NCBI RefSeq assembly: GCF_036320965.1
Contig: NC_092265.1
Coordinates: 1,255,001 to 1,319,000, forward strand
DNA length: 64,000 bases
Direction of reading: 5' to 3'
Origin: Panulirus ornatus
Taxonomy: Eukaryota; Arthropoda; Malacostraca; Decapoda; Palinuridae
Below the pieces are notes generated by a model. The model made no database searches. It was not told the DNA's origin and saw only the letters and a program-made list of their open reading frames with translations. Shown one piece after another: positions 45,021 to 59,100 of the stretch. The position numbers and the translations under genes were made by a program. Position 1 is the stretch's first letter. Every line of letters begins with the position of its first letter.

Positions 45021-45689
45021 GCTGAACCTTTACTGTTGAAGAAAAATGATTTACATATCTCAAATAAAACAAAACTGATATGGTATGTTAATGTGTTGTA
45101 TTTTCAGTAGTTGATATATTCACTGATCATCATATCATAAGCATATTGTATATTTACATTTATAGTATTTACCTTCCAAATTATTCATTCCATTTCAACA
45201 TTGATGTTTTCATAGAGGTCAGTTTAAGCACTCATTTATTGCTGTGAGCAGTAATATTACATGGGATGTATTATGATTTTTACTGATGTTACTGGGCATA
45301 GTTACTGCTTCCCAGTCTGTGTTGTCAGAGGAATTATGTAGTATATTATCTCTTGTTGATCATTGTAAGTTGTTTGATGGTGAGTGATGAGGAGCACCTC
45401 CCATCCTTGGTAACATTGTACATATGTACTGATTTTCAGATCTGTTATATGCGTGTCTCTTTCCTTACATTGTTATGCTCTTGTGTATTGGTCTGAGAAC
45501 TTGCAGTTTTAAAAGTATACATGTCTTTCAAATTGCCATATGTCATGTAATTACAATTTATTTTATATAAGTAGAAGTATCATTTATGCATACAGTTTTT
45601 GTAACATTATATTTTCCAAAAGTATTGTAAGAGTGCAAGGAGTAGGTGGAATCAACATGAGTTGAAACCCCTTTACTAGTGAATAAAAT
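45021..45689. other. Unrecognised intergenic sequence
   Basis: AT-rich. No gene or repeat is recognised. Confidence 0.4.
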
Positions 45690-45850
45690 GTGCAGCACAA
45701 CATATATGATGCATACAACACAATATACATTACATATGCAACACATTCTTGTCACATAGAACACAACATGCATGCAACATACAAGAAAAAACTGCATGCT
45801 GCATACAATATACCTGCAGCATACAACACAACATACATGCAGCATTAGAC
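45690..45850. repeat. Irregular ACAACATACATGCAGCAT repeat
   Basis: Several imperfect, variably spaced copies of CATACAACACAACATACATG. Confidence 0.65.
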
Positions 45851-46785
45851 CCCATCATCAATAAATGATACACACAACTCAACATGCATGGACCATTTAA
45901 ACTAATGAAAAAGAAAACACTATCCTAATATCTAATTCAAACTAATTTGTATATCGTGTACATAAACTGGTTATATCTCACTCTAAAGCAAGATTAATTA
46001 AATGGAAGGTCTTTATTATTACATATACAGAAATTTTCATGTAAATCAGATGTAATGATAATTTGATATGTCAGGGTACTGATATGTTATTGTTTCTTCT
46101 AATATGTCCTTATTCTTAACTTCTGTTTTACACCAGGATTTAAAGGTCATTCATTTGAATACGAAAAAATTTTTTGACATGAAAAAAATATTATTTTAAG
46201 AAACGAAAATCGAATGTTGAAAATTTTATCACAGTTTTCACTGCAGTATAAATTACAAGCAGGAGTTTATTTAATCTAAATCATTACATCTTGCACAATT
46301 CTCTTTTAAAATTATACCTTCTTTATGATTGATAATATATTTCCTTGTTCCATTTTCCCTTGTTACTTGTGTATTTTTTTTTATAGCCATCGCTTATAGT
46401 CATTTAAAAAAGTAATGAAATTGGTCAGTCACTGTTCAGTAATACATGAAATAAAATGAGAGTAATAAGTGAACACATTTCAATTGCCTTCTTGTAACAC
46501 AATGATTATACTTCACATTTCATATGACAGCTGCAAAACATGGAATAGAACTAATGTGTGGATACTTTTATTATCTGTTCATGATTGTTGTAGCACCTCT
46601 TTTTTGATAGGGCTCTGGCTTCACTCCTGGACCTATTTCCAGAAGCTCCTATGAATCAAAGGTTAAACCACCTACAATAGCAGGGAAATGATTTCCTCTG
46701 GAGAGAAAAGTTCTTCGAAATAGGTGTACTTCCTTATGTAAACAAGCAATGATGCAGCCTTGCCAGTGTAACTACAAGCAGAGTC
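45851..46785. other. Unrecognised intergenic sequence
   Basis: AT-rich, about 0.9 kb. No gene or repeat is recognised. Confidence 0.4.
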
Positions 46786-47570
<785 letters not shown>

Positions 47571-47734
47571 TAGACATCGCTTGTATAGGCTTGATATCTT
47601 AATTCTTGAAGATGTTTTCAACAGTATTACATATTCTTCTGAAGAATGTACAGAACACCACTTAACCCTGCCAAGTTTTTTCATTTTGCTGGCAATGTAA
47701 ACAGAGAGTCTAAATATCTAAATAATTGATATGT

Positions 47735-48112
47735 TGATCACACTAGTCCGTGATGATAGTTATAAAGGTGAAATCACAGTTCAGTAGAGGTCCAGATTAT
47801 TTTATTTAACATGTAATTCTTTTATACACGCATCTCTACATTTCATGGAGACAATCCGCCTCATCAGGTGCAAACAATTCATAAAGTTTTTTAGATCCCA
47901 ACACCACCACAAAAATTCCATCTCTCTGCCAAAGAATAGCAGAGGAAGGATGGAATTTTTGTGTTGGTATTGGGATTTAAAAACTTTATGAATTGTTTGC
48001 ACCTGATGAGACCGACTGTTTCCATGAAACGTAGTGATGCATGAATAGAAAAATTACGTGTTCAAAAATAATCATCTGAAATCTTACTGAATTACGATTT
48101 CACTTTCATATC
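47735..48112. repeat. Foldback (inverted-repeat) element
   Basis: Arms of about 162 bases (47761-47922 and 47948-48110) pair imperfectly around a 25-base centre containing GCCAAAGAATAGC. Shared words include GTTTGCACCTGATGA and AACTTTATGAATTGT. A half copy lies at 24698-24890. No coding capacity is seen. It is MITE-like in shape, but no target duplication was found. Confidence 0.8.
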
Positions 48113-50189
48113 TAAATATATGTAAGAATCCGATCCTGTGCGAGAGATCTCATAAGCATTAACACGAATCCTAATTTTATGTAGCTATATGAACTCACCC
48201 ATCAACATTTGCAAAAGTAAGATTGTCAGATTCAAATGGGAGAAGGCATGGTAGCATATAATGACATGCTTGAAAAATAGGCATTTCGTCAATTCAGGCA
48301 AGTTTTTTGTTTTAAAATAGCATCATTTGCTTTATATATCAACATATGGATCAGTAAAGCTGTATAAAATCTGAATAAGCACCATGTAAATGTTTTTGGC
48401 AAGCCATCTGCATCTGCATGAGTCACTTGTCTTTGGACTGAAGTCAGGTCGCCACTGGCAACTTCCTATTTATTTACTATTTGCAAGATTTCACACCAAA
48501 ATTTTCATATTACTTCATTTGTCCCATGTTGATTTGGAGTGTTTTTATCCCACTATTTCTCTCTACCTCAAGGCCCTGCTTACTTTATGAAAACTTAAAA
48601 GTGAGGGAGTTACACCTAAAATCCCATATCCTATATCACCTTAACACATTATAAAGATCCCTTTGTAGAAATCTCATTTATTTGCATTCAGAAAGTTGGC
48701 AACCGTAAACTAGGAAATTAACATCTTATTCAATTTCACTGGGATTAGGTCTATTGTGTCTCCCACTGTGTATCCTCTTTTGTCCTTGGATTCAAACTTT
48801 ATATATCTTTACATCATCCTTTTTAACTTTCCTAAGGAAAAATTATTTACAGAATCACTGTCTTAAATCCAAGCTGTCCGTTTTTTGCATAACCTTTAAA
48901 TGCTGACTGGCTGGAGTGCCGACTATGTCTTCACAGTACATTTCAACGCTCTTCTCCTTTCTGACATCTCACATTGTTCCACATCTTATATTATTAGCCT
49001 CTCCTCTGTATTTGATGCTAAAAGTATCCACGTGCATGTGTGTGTGTGTGTGTGTGTGTGTGTTAAGTACTTACAGCATGAGGAGAGCGTTCTTCACGCA
49101 AGGACTCTAATGACTTTTGCCATGATTAAGGTATTGTACGGGTGGGAGTTCTACATATATGGAGAATCATCTCTTGGGATGTGTGTCGGAATCAAAAGTA
49201 ATTTCCTGTCTGTCGTGTCTTCTGTTTATTACATCTCAGACTTTTCTATATCAATTAGCTTCCGCGATGACAATGTAACTAAACTTGAATGTATGTGTAC
49301 ATGTTTGTTTACCAGTGACGTGGGCCTGCTCGCTCGTTCACATCCTCATCTCATTAAGTTGACACGTGGAGCTCAATAACCCAATTATCATCTTGGCATT
49401 AGTAACTCAATATTAGTTTTAGTATAAAATATTTCATCTTAAAGAATAATCCCTTCTCGATTTTTGCATATTGGTCAAATAATTGTGGGTGATGTGAACC
49501 AAGAGTGTCAGGTGATTGAGGGGGTGGGGGGTAGATTGATTATGTCAACAGACTGGTAAAGAGAAGGCAACTGGTCGATCAGTTAAAGTAAGACATTAAA
49601 AGGTGAGAGAAATCCAATTGTAGTTTTACTCTCCATGGCAATTAAATTGATAGTCAGCAGACAGATTACACAAAAAAAAGAAAGACTTGCATGGGGAGGT
49701 GTTTGTACATTGGGATAATTGTACATTCATTATCGCTTATTGTTAATGGCCTCATGGTAAAACAGCAATTAAGCATATAGTGTTGTTAGATTTAAGGGCA
49801 TGGTGTTGTAAATAGATACAAAAGTATGAAATTCTAAGGGATTGTTGCTATCAAAAAAAAAAAAATACGCTGTGGTTATTTTGTTTATTTATTGGAAGTG
49901 TTTGTTGGCTTAGACTGGTTAATGCTGGTACGACAGATCCCCTAATTAGCTGAATGTATCAGAATAATGATTGAAGACAAGGTTAAAGGAGACAGTATAC
50001 AGAAATTTAAAAAGATTCCTGATAGAGGATGTTCCAGAGATGGAGCCAGTTTAAAACTGCTTTCCCATAAAGTACAAATACATACTGAAAGATAAGCATT
50101 ACATGTGTACCTCTCCATAAACATCACATGACCTTGATGCAGATCCACCCTACAGAGAACTACCTAACCTTCTCCCTTCCTATTTGTGG
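48113..50189. other. Unrecognised intergenic sequence
   Basis: About 2 kb of AT-rich sequence with a short (TG)n at 49038-49062. The 159-codon open frame at 48900-49379 runs through the (TG)n and has no recognisable domain, so it is not called. Confidence 0.4.
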
Positions 50190-51400
50190 TGAAGGTGATT
50201 GAACTTGAAAAATAGGCCAGTGTGCAGAGATACTAGGAGAGATTGAGTAGTCACATATGGCGAAAATGTATGAAGCAAGGAGAGTGAGAGAGGAGTGGAG
50301 CGTATTAGGGGAATCTTTTGTATATGTAGGTTAAGTGTACAGCATACAGAACATGGCATATGGGCGCATGAGAAAGAACAGTGATTGGTGGAATGAAGAG
50401 GTGGAATTTCCAATAAAAAAGAGAGGTTATGCATGGGGTTTTGCAAAAAAGGGGTGCAAGTGATTGTGAGGTCTACAAGAAGAGCAGCAGGAGGTCAAGA
50501 ATAATAGGAGAGCTGAAAAAGAAGGCATATGAGAGATGGGGTGATAGAGTATCAATTTACTTTAGAGAAAATAAGATTTTTGGAAAGGGTGAATAGTAAG
50601 AGAGAATAAAGAAATAATGGGTAATGATGTTGAGGGGAGCGGATGAGAATTCATTAACGGGCAGAGAAGAGGTGAACAATACATGGAATAAGTATTTTGA
50701 GGGACTAATGAATATCTGATATATTTGATAATGTAGTAGGTCTGAGATGAGATAACATATAGAGTAAGAGTTGTAATAAATACTTTAGTGGAAAGAGAAG
50801 AGATAGTAAAAACCTTGCATAAGATGAAGTATGACAAAGTGGCAAGAGTGGATAGCATTGCGGGTGAGTTTCTCAAGAAATGAGAGGACATTATTGTTGA
50901 TTATTTAGTCTGGCTATTCAGACTTTCTGAGGCTGAGAGGGCCAAAGTGAATGCTTAAATTACAGATTTATGTCTTTTGAGCATACCTGGTAAAGTGTAT
51001 GGGAGAGTGGTGACTGAGAGGGTGGTGATATGCACAGAACCCTGACTTGGGGAAGAGTAGTCTTCATGCAGGACAGATGTATGGAACAGGTATTTACTTA
51101 GAAGAATTTGTGTTAGGAATACATGGAGAGATTGAATCAAATGTGGCATGTTTGGTGCTAGAGAAATTATATGGTAGAGGAGGTTGAAAGAGGGAGGCCT
51201 TATGGAAGGTGCTACAGATGTATTTAGTAGATGGAACAGAGTAAATTGAAAGGTATTAAATGCAGAGGAGTGTTTACTTGAAGATTTAAGACATGTGCAA
51301 ATAGGAAATATGATAATTCCTGAATTACTTATTTGATTTTTTTATGAGTCATTTATCAGTGATGAACACTGTAAGATAATGTTGAATAGATTAATTCAGA
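50190..51400 (+). mobile_element. Very old LINE remnant
   Basis: Plus strand. The pre-RT block is recognisable (NSDWWNEEV at about 50380, RENKIF at about 50570). Next come a SLLSIPGKLYGRV-like stretch near 50975-51005 and an RT-region stretch to about 51240. There are many stops and indels. It is the most diverged copy of the family here. Confidence 0.65.
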
Positions 51401-51515
51401 GACATAATACTGCATCATCTTTAATTAAAAGAAATTTTTAACAGCAATTTCAGATTAGATCACTATTAAGAAGCTGCTGATGCTGGAATAAGGGTATTGT
51501 TATTTTTATTATTTT
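51401..51515. other. Short unrecognised stretch
   Basis: AT-rich sequence between two LINE remnants. Confidence 0.3.
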
Positions 51516-51850
51516 TTTATAATACTTTGTCGCTGTCTCCCTTGTTAGCAAGGTAGCGCAAGGAAACATGAAAGAATGGCCCAATCCATCCACATACATA
51601 TGTATATACATACACGTCCACACAAGCACATATACATACCTATACATCTCAATGTATACATATATATACACACTCAGACATATACATATATACACATGTA
51701 CATAATTCATACAGTCTGCCCTTATTCGTTCGCGTCACCACCCCGCCACACATGAAATGACAGCCCCTCCCCCCACATGTGCACAAGGTAGTGCTAGGAA
51801 AAGACAACAAAGGCCACATTCGTTCACACCCAGTCTCTAGCTGTCATGTA
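51516..51850 (-). mobile_element. LINE long-type 3' UTR only
   Basis: Minus strand. It runs from the tail (TACTTTGTCGCTGTCTCCC) to CAGTCTCTAGCTGTCATG, with no coding part. It shows the full long 3' UTR, about 330 bases, with its two GGTAGCGC/GGTAGTGC motifs. Confidence 0.85.
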
Positions 51851-53085
51851 TTGTGTGTTCATATAAAAATGTCTTAAGTGCACAGTTCCTGAATTTCAAA
51901 AGCTTTTGATTTCTTAACCATAGCAGAGAAAATTGCAAAACACAAAACTTCCATGTAACCTGGTAAAAGTAGCTGTGTAATTATCACAATTTGAAGGCAT
52001 GGTAATTTTATATGCATATTAATAATAATAATAAAAAAAATTACTTTGTCCTAAAATCTTTGTAATAAATAAAAGAATGAATTATAAAAGGAAAGCACTT
52101 ATGGTGACTAATTCAGAGCCACTTGGGTCATCAAGAGTGTTGCCAAAGGTAGATGCTGTAGCTGTGTGTCTCATTTGGGATGTCTCATCACTTTAGACCT
52201 GATTTGATATGAATATGAATTTTGATGCATGCAAAAGTCTTCAGGGATACAGGTCTCTCTTAAATGTAGGAATTCAAAGTAAAGGAAGCTATTGTAATTA
52301 ATAAAAGGATAATACTTTTCCTGCATGAGTCTATGCCATAAGTGAAAAATCACGTTTGGCAGGACTGTATCATTAGAAGCATAGTCACTTCAAAGAACTC
52401 ACACTAAAAAATTTCACATTCCCTGCCTTCCATGTTAGGATTGCTGGTCTTTCTGTCTCATCAAAATGGGACTACCAGGCTACTTCTTCCATCTTCTCCT
52501 TACAAGCACCATACACTTACTCAAACCTCAATTATTTTTTTCACAAAAGTTTTCTTGCCATCTCTCGTCTGCACATTTTTTTTGATATAATCATCATAAA
52601 GTCCAAGAAACCTGTGGCCCGTAGTCCCTAACATGGGGTGCTAAGATGCAACTGTATCCATTCCCAATTGTTTCAGTTATGGTACACCCATTTTGCAAGT
52701 CTCTCTAGTATTCTCCTTTATATTGGTAAGTGTTTTTTTAGGTATTAACCCTCCATCCATTTCAGAGTCTTCCTTTGTGTTGAGATCCATCTGGTGTCCA
52801 GGATATACAAAGTTGTGGTTGCCCAAAGATTACACCATCTTTGTTATATAAATTGTATAGTTTAATTAATTGTTGAAAATATTGTCTCTCATATTTTCTG
52901 TTATATGATGATATCCTTTGAAGATTTAACATGCCATTGCTCTTTGCTTGATGAATATCATATTAGACATACTTGGTAGATGTAATGAAAGAAAATTATT
53001 GCAAAGAGAATGCATGGCTAGTTCATTTTTTCAAAGTAGCAGGATTTAAGGAATAGATAAACCAATGAAGGATCACCTATTTCAG
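51851..53085. other. Region upstream of NSF copy B
   Basis: About 1.2 kb with no recognised gene. The first exon and promoter of copy B should lie here or further upstream but were not found. Confidence 0.4.
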
Positions 53086-53174
53086 ATGATGAAAGTTGCA
53101 AAGTGCCCCAGAGATGAACTCTCTTTCACCAATTGTGTCATTGTCAATGAGAATGACTTCCCTCCAGATATCAG
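53086..53174 (+). CDS. NSF: NSF copy B exon 2 (N domain)
   Basis: The acceptor TATTTCAG ends at 53085. It encodes [17 protein letters not shown] through NDFPPDI. The exon ends at AG with the donor GCAAGT at 53175. Reading through to a GT would break the frame shared with copy A, so a GC donor is required. The codon AG|G gives Arg. Confidence 0.92.
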
Positions 53175-56100
53175 GCAAGTTTTATGCTATATGTTTGAGT
53201 TTAAGATTTAAAACATTTGATTGATCATTTCCTGTGAGTTTGAGGAAAGACATAAGAGAGTGAAAAGATTGTATTTGATTTCACATCATTGAATGAAAAA
53301 CATCATGTGATTAGCTCATACACAATATAGAATGAGAAAAATGGAAGGAAACCAGGAAAAAATCCATCATTAGTCATCCCCATACATACTTCTGTTTTTC
53401 TCACTCAGATATGCTTTTTTCATTGGTCTTGTTGTTGTTCTTTGTACATATCTATTACCAAAAATTATCTTCTTTTTTATCACTTGTTTATTACCAGCCT
53501 ATACTTACTAAAATTTGTTTCTTCTGTTTTCTACAATTGTAACACTACATCCACTTTCTGAATGTTAATCCCGGCCTGTTTGCACTTGACGAGACAAAAT
53601 CTTTTATCAAGTGTTTTTATATATCCTTATAAGTCTTTCCCATACATATTTCTGTTTTTCTCACTTTGATATGATTTTTTCTTGGTCTTGCTGTCGTTCT
53701 CTGTACATATTTAGTACCTGAAATTATCTTCTTTTCTTTTTACCACATGTATTCCCAATCTATACTCCCTTGAATTTGTTCTTTCTGTTTTCTACTATCG
53801 TAATACTACATCCATTTTCAGAATGTTAAATCCTGCCACTTGCACTTGACCAAACAAAATCTTATCAAAAGTTTATGTAAATTTGTAGGATAGTCCTAAT
53901 CACGCATGAAAACCAAAATTCTATGGTTTTCAGAATATTTATTCCATCAGCTTTTAAACTCTCCTCAGTATGATTTAACATCAAACAATGTAGCTGCTTT
54001 TGTGCTTAATGTGGCTGATTCCTCACAAATATGCAGTTATTTGCAGCTCTTGATGATTATGCAATATACTGGCAAGAAAGTTGATATTCTGCATATGAAT
54101 AACAAATCAACCTTAGGCTGTCAATGTTAAACCCATTTATTTATTTATTGATTTTGATGTAACCGATGTGAAGTATACTATAGATTTTAAAAGACTATAT
54201 TTTTTATGATAATTATGAAATACAAAATAAAGCAAATCATGGCCATTACATATATGGACAAAATCACAAAACTGAGGGTAAGTGTAACTCAGAATTAATT
54301 TATTAGAGTTCTGGCCTACCATGTTATTGCTTTTATGATGTAACATTATTATGGCTTATTTGTAATGCTCATGTGATTCATGATAGGAAAGGTTTAAGGT
54401 CAGACTTAGGGGCGAATGTATATAGGTTGGGATTCTTCACTGTTTTCACTGTGTTGTGATGGAAGATTTTATAATGGAAAACTCCAGAAACAATAGAATA
54501 AGTTTGAACAAGTTAACCAATGGGTTTCATTTTACTTGAATCACAAAAGGAAACTAATTGAATGGGAAATGGAGAAGGCTGTGTAATGTCAAACAAAATT
54601 GGTACATTTAGTAAGATTCAAGAATGTTGGCTGATATAAGATTCTTAGGACAATTAGGTAGTATACTTATGTTGAGAGTACTGATGAGGTAAGACTGGTG
54701 GGGGCTGCAAGCCTTCACTTTTGCGTATGAGTTAGAAGTTGAATGGAAGTATTTTCAATGGATAGATAGGTGTTTGATTGACTTAATGAGAAAGCAAATG
54801 GATTTGATAATGATAGGAAATATTCGGAATTCCCAAGTGAAAGATAAACCATAGGATAGAGTGATCAATAGATATGGTTAGAATAAATTTTTGAAGAAAT
54901 GCTAAAAGAGTGGGAGAAGTGACTAACTATAAGAGTAGGAACCATTTAGAGGAGAGGAAGATCAGTGAGGTACACATAAACGCAAGAGGTGCATTTTTGT
55001 TTGCATTTGAGGAAGTGAATATCAGAAGAAAGTGTTGAGGAAGTTATACATTGATCTCCATGATATGTTACTGGGAATAATGCATTTGATGGCTGCATCA
55101 ATTTTTATATAGTAGATGACTGTACTTCTGTATCTTTATTTGTTTAGGTATATAAAGGTGACTGCAGACTATGGAAAGCAGTACATATACACGATCTTGC
55201 ATGATAACGGAATTAAGCAGGGCCACATGGGCTTTAATGCCATTCAACGCAAGCAAGCTTTGCTTTCCCTTGACCAAGAGGTAAGAAGACTAATGTATTT
55301 TTTCCTCTTACATCTCATCTTTTCAGCTTTTTAATCCTATATTTCCTTAATTAGAAAAAGTTTTGACATTTTGCAATGATTATTTCATTTGTTTTTTATT
55401 AGAGCAGGGTGCACTGTATTATTCCAGGAACACTAGTCCTATGTTTGCTTGTTTACATTTGTCTGTGTAATCCTATTTTATTGTATTGTCAATAATTGTG
55501 TTATCCCCGAGGAGAGGAGAGAAAGAATACTACCCACATATCTACATGTTCTTGAAGGTGACTAAGAGGGACAGAAGCAGGGGGGGGCTGGAAATCTTCC
55601 CCTCCTTTAGTAAACTACTTTCCAAAAGAAAGAACAGAGGGAAGAGCTATATGAGGATCCTTTATCCTCAAAGGCTCAGTCATCTGTTCTAGACACTACG
55701 TTGCTGATGCGGGAAATAGTGTACTATTATGAAAGAAGAAAAGACTATTTGTGTGTTTACATTTCTTATGATTATTATTTCAATGTATTTTGTTTTTTTG
55801 TCTCTCAGATTTATATATGTTATTTTGTCACCATTCATTATCTCAAGGCAGTTTTTGAATCATGATTTTGTAACATCAAGAAATGATGAAAGAAATCTGA
55901 TTTTGTTGATTAATACAAATGGATTTGTATGTAGCATTTATGGATCTGGAGAAGGCATATGATAGAGTTGATAGAGATGCTCTGTGGAAGGTATTAAGAA
56001 TATATGGTGTGGGAGGCAAGTTGTTAGAAGCAGTGAAAAGTTTTTATCGAGGATGTAAGGCATGTGTACGTGTAGGAAGAGAGGAAAGTGATTGGTTCTC

Positions 56101-59100
56101 AGTGAATGTAGGTTTGCGGCAGGGGTGTGTGATGTCTCCATGGTTGTTTAATTTGTTTATGGATGGGGTTGTTAGGGAGGTAAATGCAAGAGTCTTGGAA
56201 AGAGGGGCAAGTATGAAGTCTGTTGGGGATGAGAGAGCTTGGGAAGTGAGTCAGTTGTTGTTCGCTGATGATACAGCGCTGGTGGCGGATTCATGTGAGA
56301 AACTGCAGAAGCTGGTGACGGAGTTTGGTAAAGTGTGTGGAAGAAGAAAGTTAAGAGTAAATGTGAATAAGAGCAAGGTTATTAGGTACAGTAGGGTTGA
56401 GGGTCAAGTCAATTGGGAGGTGAGTTTGAATGGAGAAAAACTGGAGGAAGTGAAGTGTTTTAGATATCTGGGAGTGGATCTGTCAGCGGATGGAACCATG
56501 GAAGCGGAAGTGGATCATAGGGTGGGGGAGGGGGCGAAAATTTTGGGAGCCTTGAAAAATGTGTGGAAGTCGAGAACATTATCTCGGAAAGCAAAAATGG
56601 GTATGTTTGAAGGAATAGTGGTTCCAACAATGTTGTATGGTTGCGAGGCGTGGGCTATGGATAGAGTTGTGCGCAGGAGGATGGATGTGCTGGAAATGAG
56701 ATGTTTGAGGACAATGTGTGGTGTGAGGTGGTTTGATCGAGTAAGTAACGTAAGGGTAAGAGAGATGTGTGGAAATAAAAAGAGCGTGGTTGAGAGAGCA
56801 GAAGAGGGTGTTTTGAAATGGTTTGGGCACATGGAGAGAATGAGTGAGGAAAGATTGACAAAGAGGATATATGTGTCGGAGGTGGAGGGAACGAGGAGAA
56901 GAGGGAGACCAAATTGGAGGTGGAAAGATGGAGTGAAAAGGATTTTGTGTGATCGGGGCCTGAACATGCAGGAGGGTGAAAGGAGAGCAAGGAATAGAGT
57001 GAATTGGAGCGATGTGGTATTCAGGGGTTGAAGTGCTGTCGGTGGATTGAATCAAGGCATGTGAAGCGTCCGGGGTAAACCATGGAAAGCTGTGTAGGTA
57101 TGTATATTTGCGTGTGTGGACGTGTGTATGTACATGTGTATGGGGGGGGTTTGGCCATTTCTTTCGTCTGTTTCCTTGCGCTACCTCGCAACTGCGGGAG
57201 ACAGCGACGAGGTATAAAAAAAAAAAAAAAAAAAAAATTATTCTGTTATCTAAAAGTAAAAGTTAGATGTGTATTAGATATTTGATATATGCATATACTA
57301 GTATTTGGCAACTATGTGCAGGATAAGGAGACATGAGCCACCCACAGTTTAGTTAAAGCACAGGTAAGCTGATTTTCTTGTACATCCCAATGACAGATCC
57401 GTGTGGAGCCATTCATGCACAACCCCAAAACACAGCTCATTAGTACGATGGTAATGGAAGCATCTTTCTTGCAAAAGAAGAACTCCACCAGTGAACAGTA
57501 CAATACCAACCAGATGGCAGTTGCATTTATGGAGCAGTTTACCAAACAGTGCTTTACAGTTGGCCAGCCAATAGTTTTCAAATTCCAGGACAAGAAGACT
57601 CTTTCTCTAAACATAAAGGAAATTGAAGGCAAGTAAAGGCCTTTTTTATTTGGTTGAAGTAGTGAGCAGCATTGTGTAATGGGTATTTGTAAAGAATAAG
57701 AATAAAGATAATGTATGTAGAAAACTGCTGAATGGTGTTGTGTTTTTATGAGAGTAATTGATGGTTTAAATGACTGGCTTTTAATGTATTAGGGCTGTGT
57801 AAAGTCACCTTGGTTTAGTTTTTTTTTTTTTTTTTTTTTGGATAAGAAGGTACAAAAGATGAGTTATAAGGAAGTGATTTTGGTGTAAAACTGAATCCCT
57901 AAAGATTTATGTTCTTTTTCTATTGAGTTAGAGGAGTTGGACATGATGGAGGTTGTTCTATAGTGTGAAAGTTTTTCTATTGAGTTAGAGGAGTTGGACA
58001 TGATGGAGGTTGCTCTATAGTGTAGTTGCTCTATAGAGGACGATCTTAAAAGTACATATCTTAGTCCTTCTATAGGCCACTGAGGGATGCAGAGAGCTGT
58101 CAGGACACTTGCACTGCATACCACTTGCATCAATACTTTTTAGAATTAGGACATGGGCATAACAGTAAGTGTGAATGTGACTAAGTAATTTTCATTAGTG
58201 CATACAAGCTAGAGTAGATAACACTTATACTAGCTGCTCCATCAGATGAGTCCTGATGCACTGCTCCAGGATCAACCCCACATCTGACTGGAATCTACTT
58301 AGCAAGGCATGCAAGCTTCTGAGAGTGGAATCCTCAACATTTACAAGATTGAGTAATTTCTCTTTAGCTCAGTCACCAAAAACATAACAAACAACATCTG
58401 CTCATTGATCACAAGTTGTGAAAATGTCTTGAGTTGAAACAATTTGTACCAAAAACAGATCAGTATATTTGGCTTAACAATGTCCTCTATGATCATGTCT
58501 CCAATAACACTGAAATTCTTTTTCAAAGTTGTTCTCTGAGGAAAGTAATAAACTTTCTCCAGCTTTCCTTTCCTTTCTTGATGATTTTCTTCAAACATTC
58601 CTGCAGATCAAGATTGTAATCTGCAAGGAGTTTCACTGCATGCAAGAAATGTGTGCTGTTTTCTTAATGTACATAAAATATCATCACAGTTACTACAGAC
58701 TCTGTATACCTGCTTTGGTATGGCAGTGCTTGGAGGCTAACATAAAACACAGAAATTATACAGCTCAGGATAGCAAGACAGTGAAATTTTTGCCTATGTC
58801 TGAGAGACCACTGATCATGGGAAAAGGATTGTTTGATAGGTTTTCCACTGGGTCATATAAAGTATCCCTTGGTAGGAGTTGATGGGGTCTAGAGTTCTCA
58901 TGCTTGAGTAGTCTTGCTGTGATATACTTTTGATCGTTGCAACCCTGGATCTTCTGAGATAGGTGATGTGTTTCAGGGGCTGAGACCAAACAGATAGATC
59001 AATGTAAAGTCATCTTTTCATCATTCTGTGTGATCCATTTTTAGTTGGTACTTACACATTGTTTACCTTTCTGTTAGTAAAAATTATAGTATACCATTTA

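Noticed and set aside
48900..49379. 159-codon open frame in the intergenic region.
   Set aside because: It runs through (TG)n, shows no recognisable domain, and no splice or repeat context supports it.
54370..55090. G-rich plus-strand stretch resembling old LINE sequence in composition.
   Set aside because: I could not align any block of it to the LINE, so composition alone is not enough.
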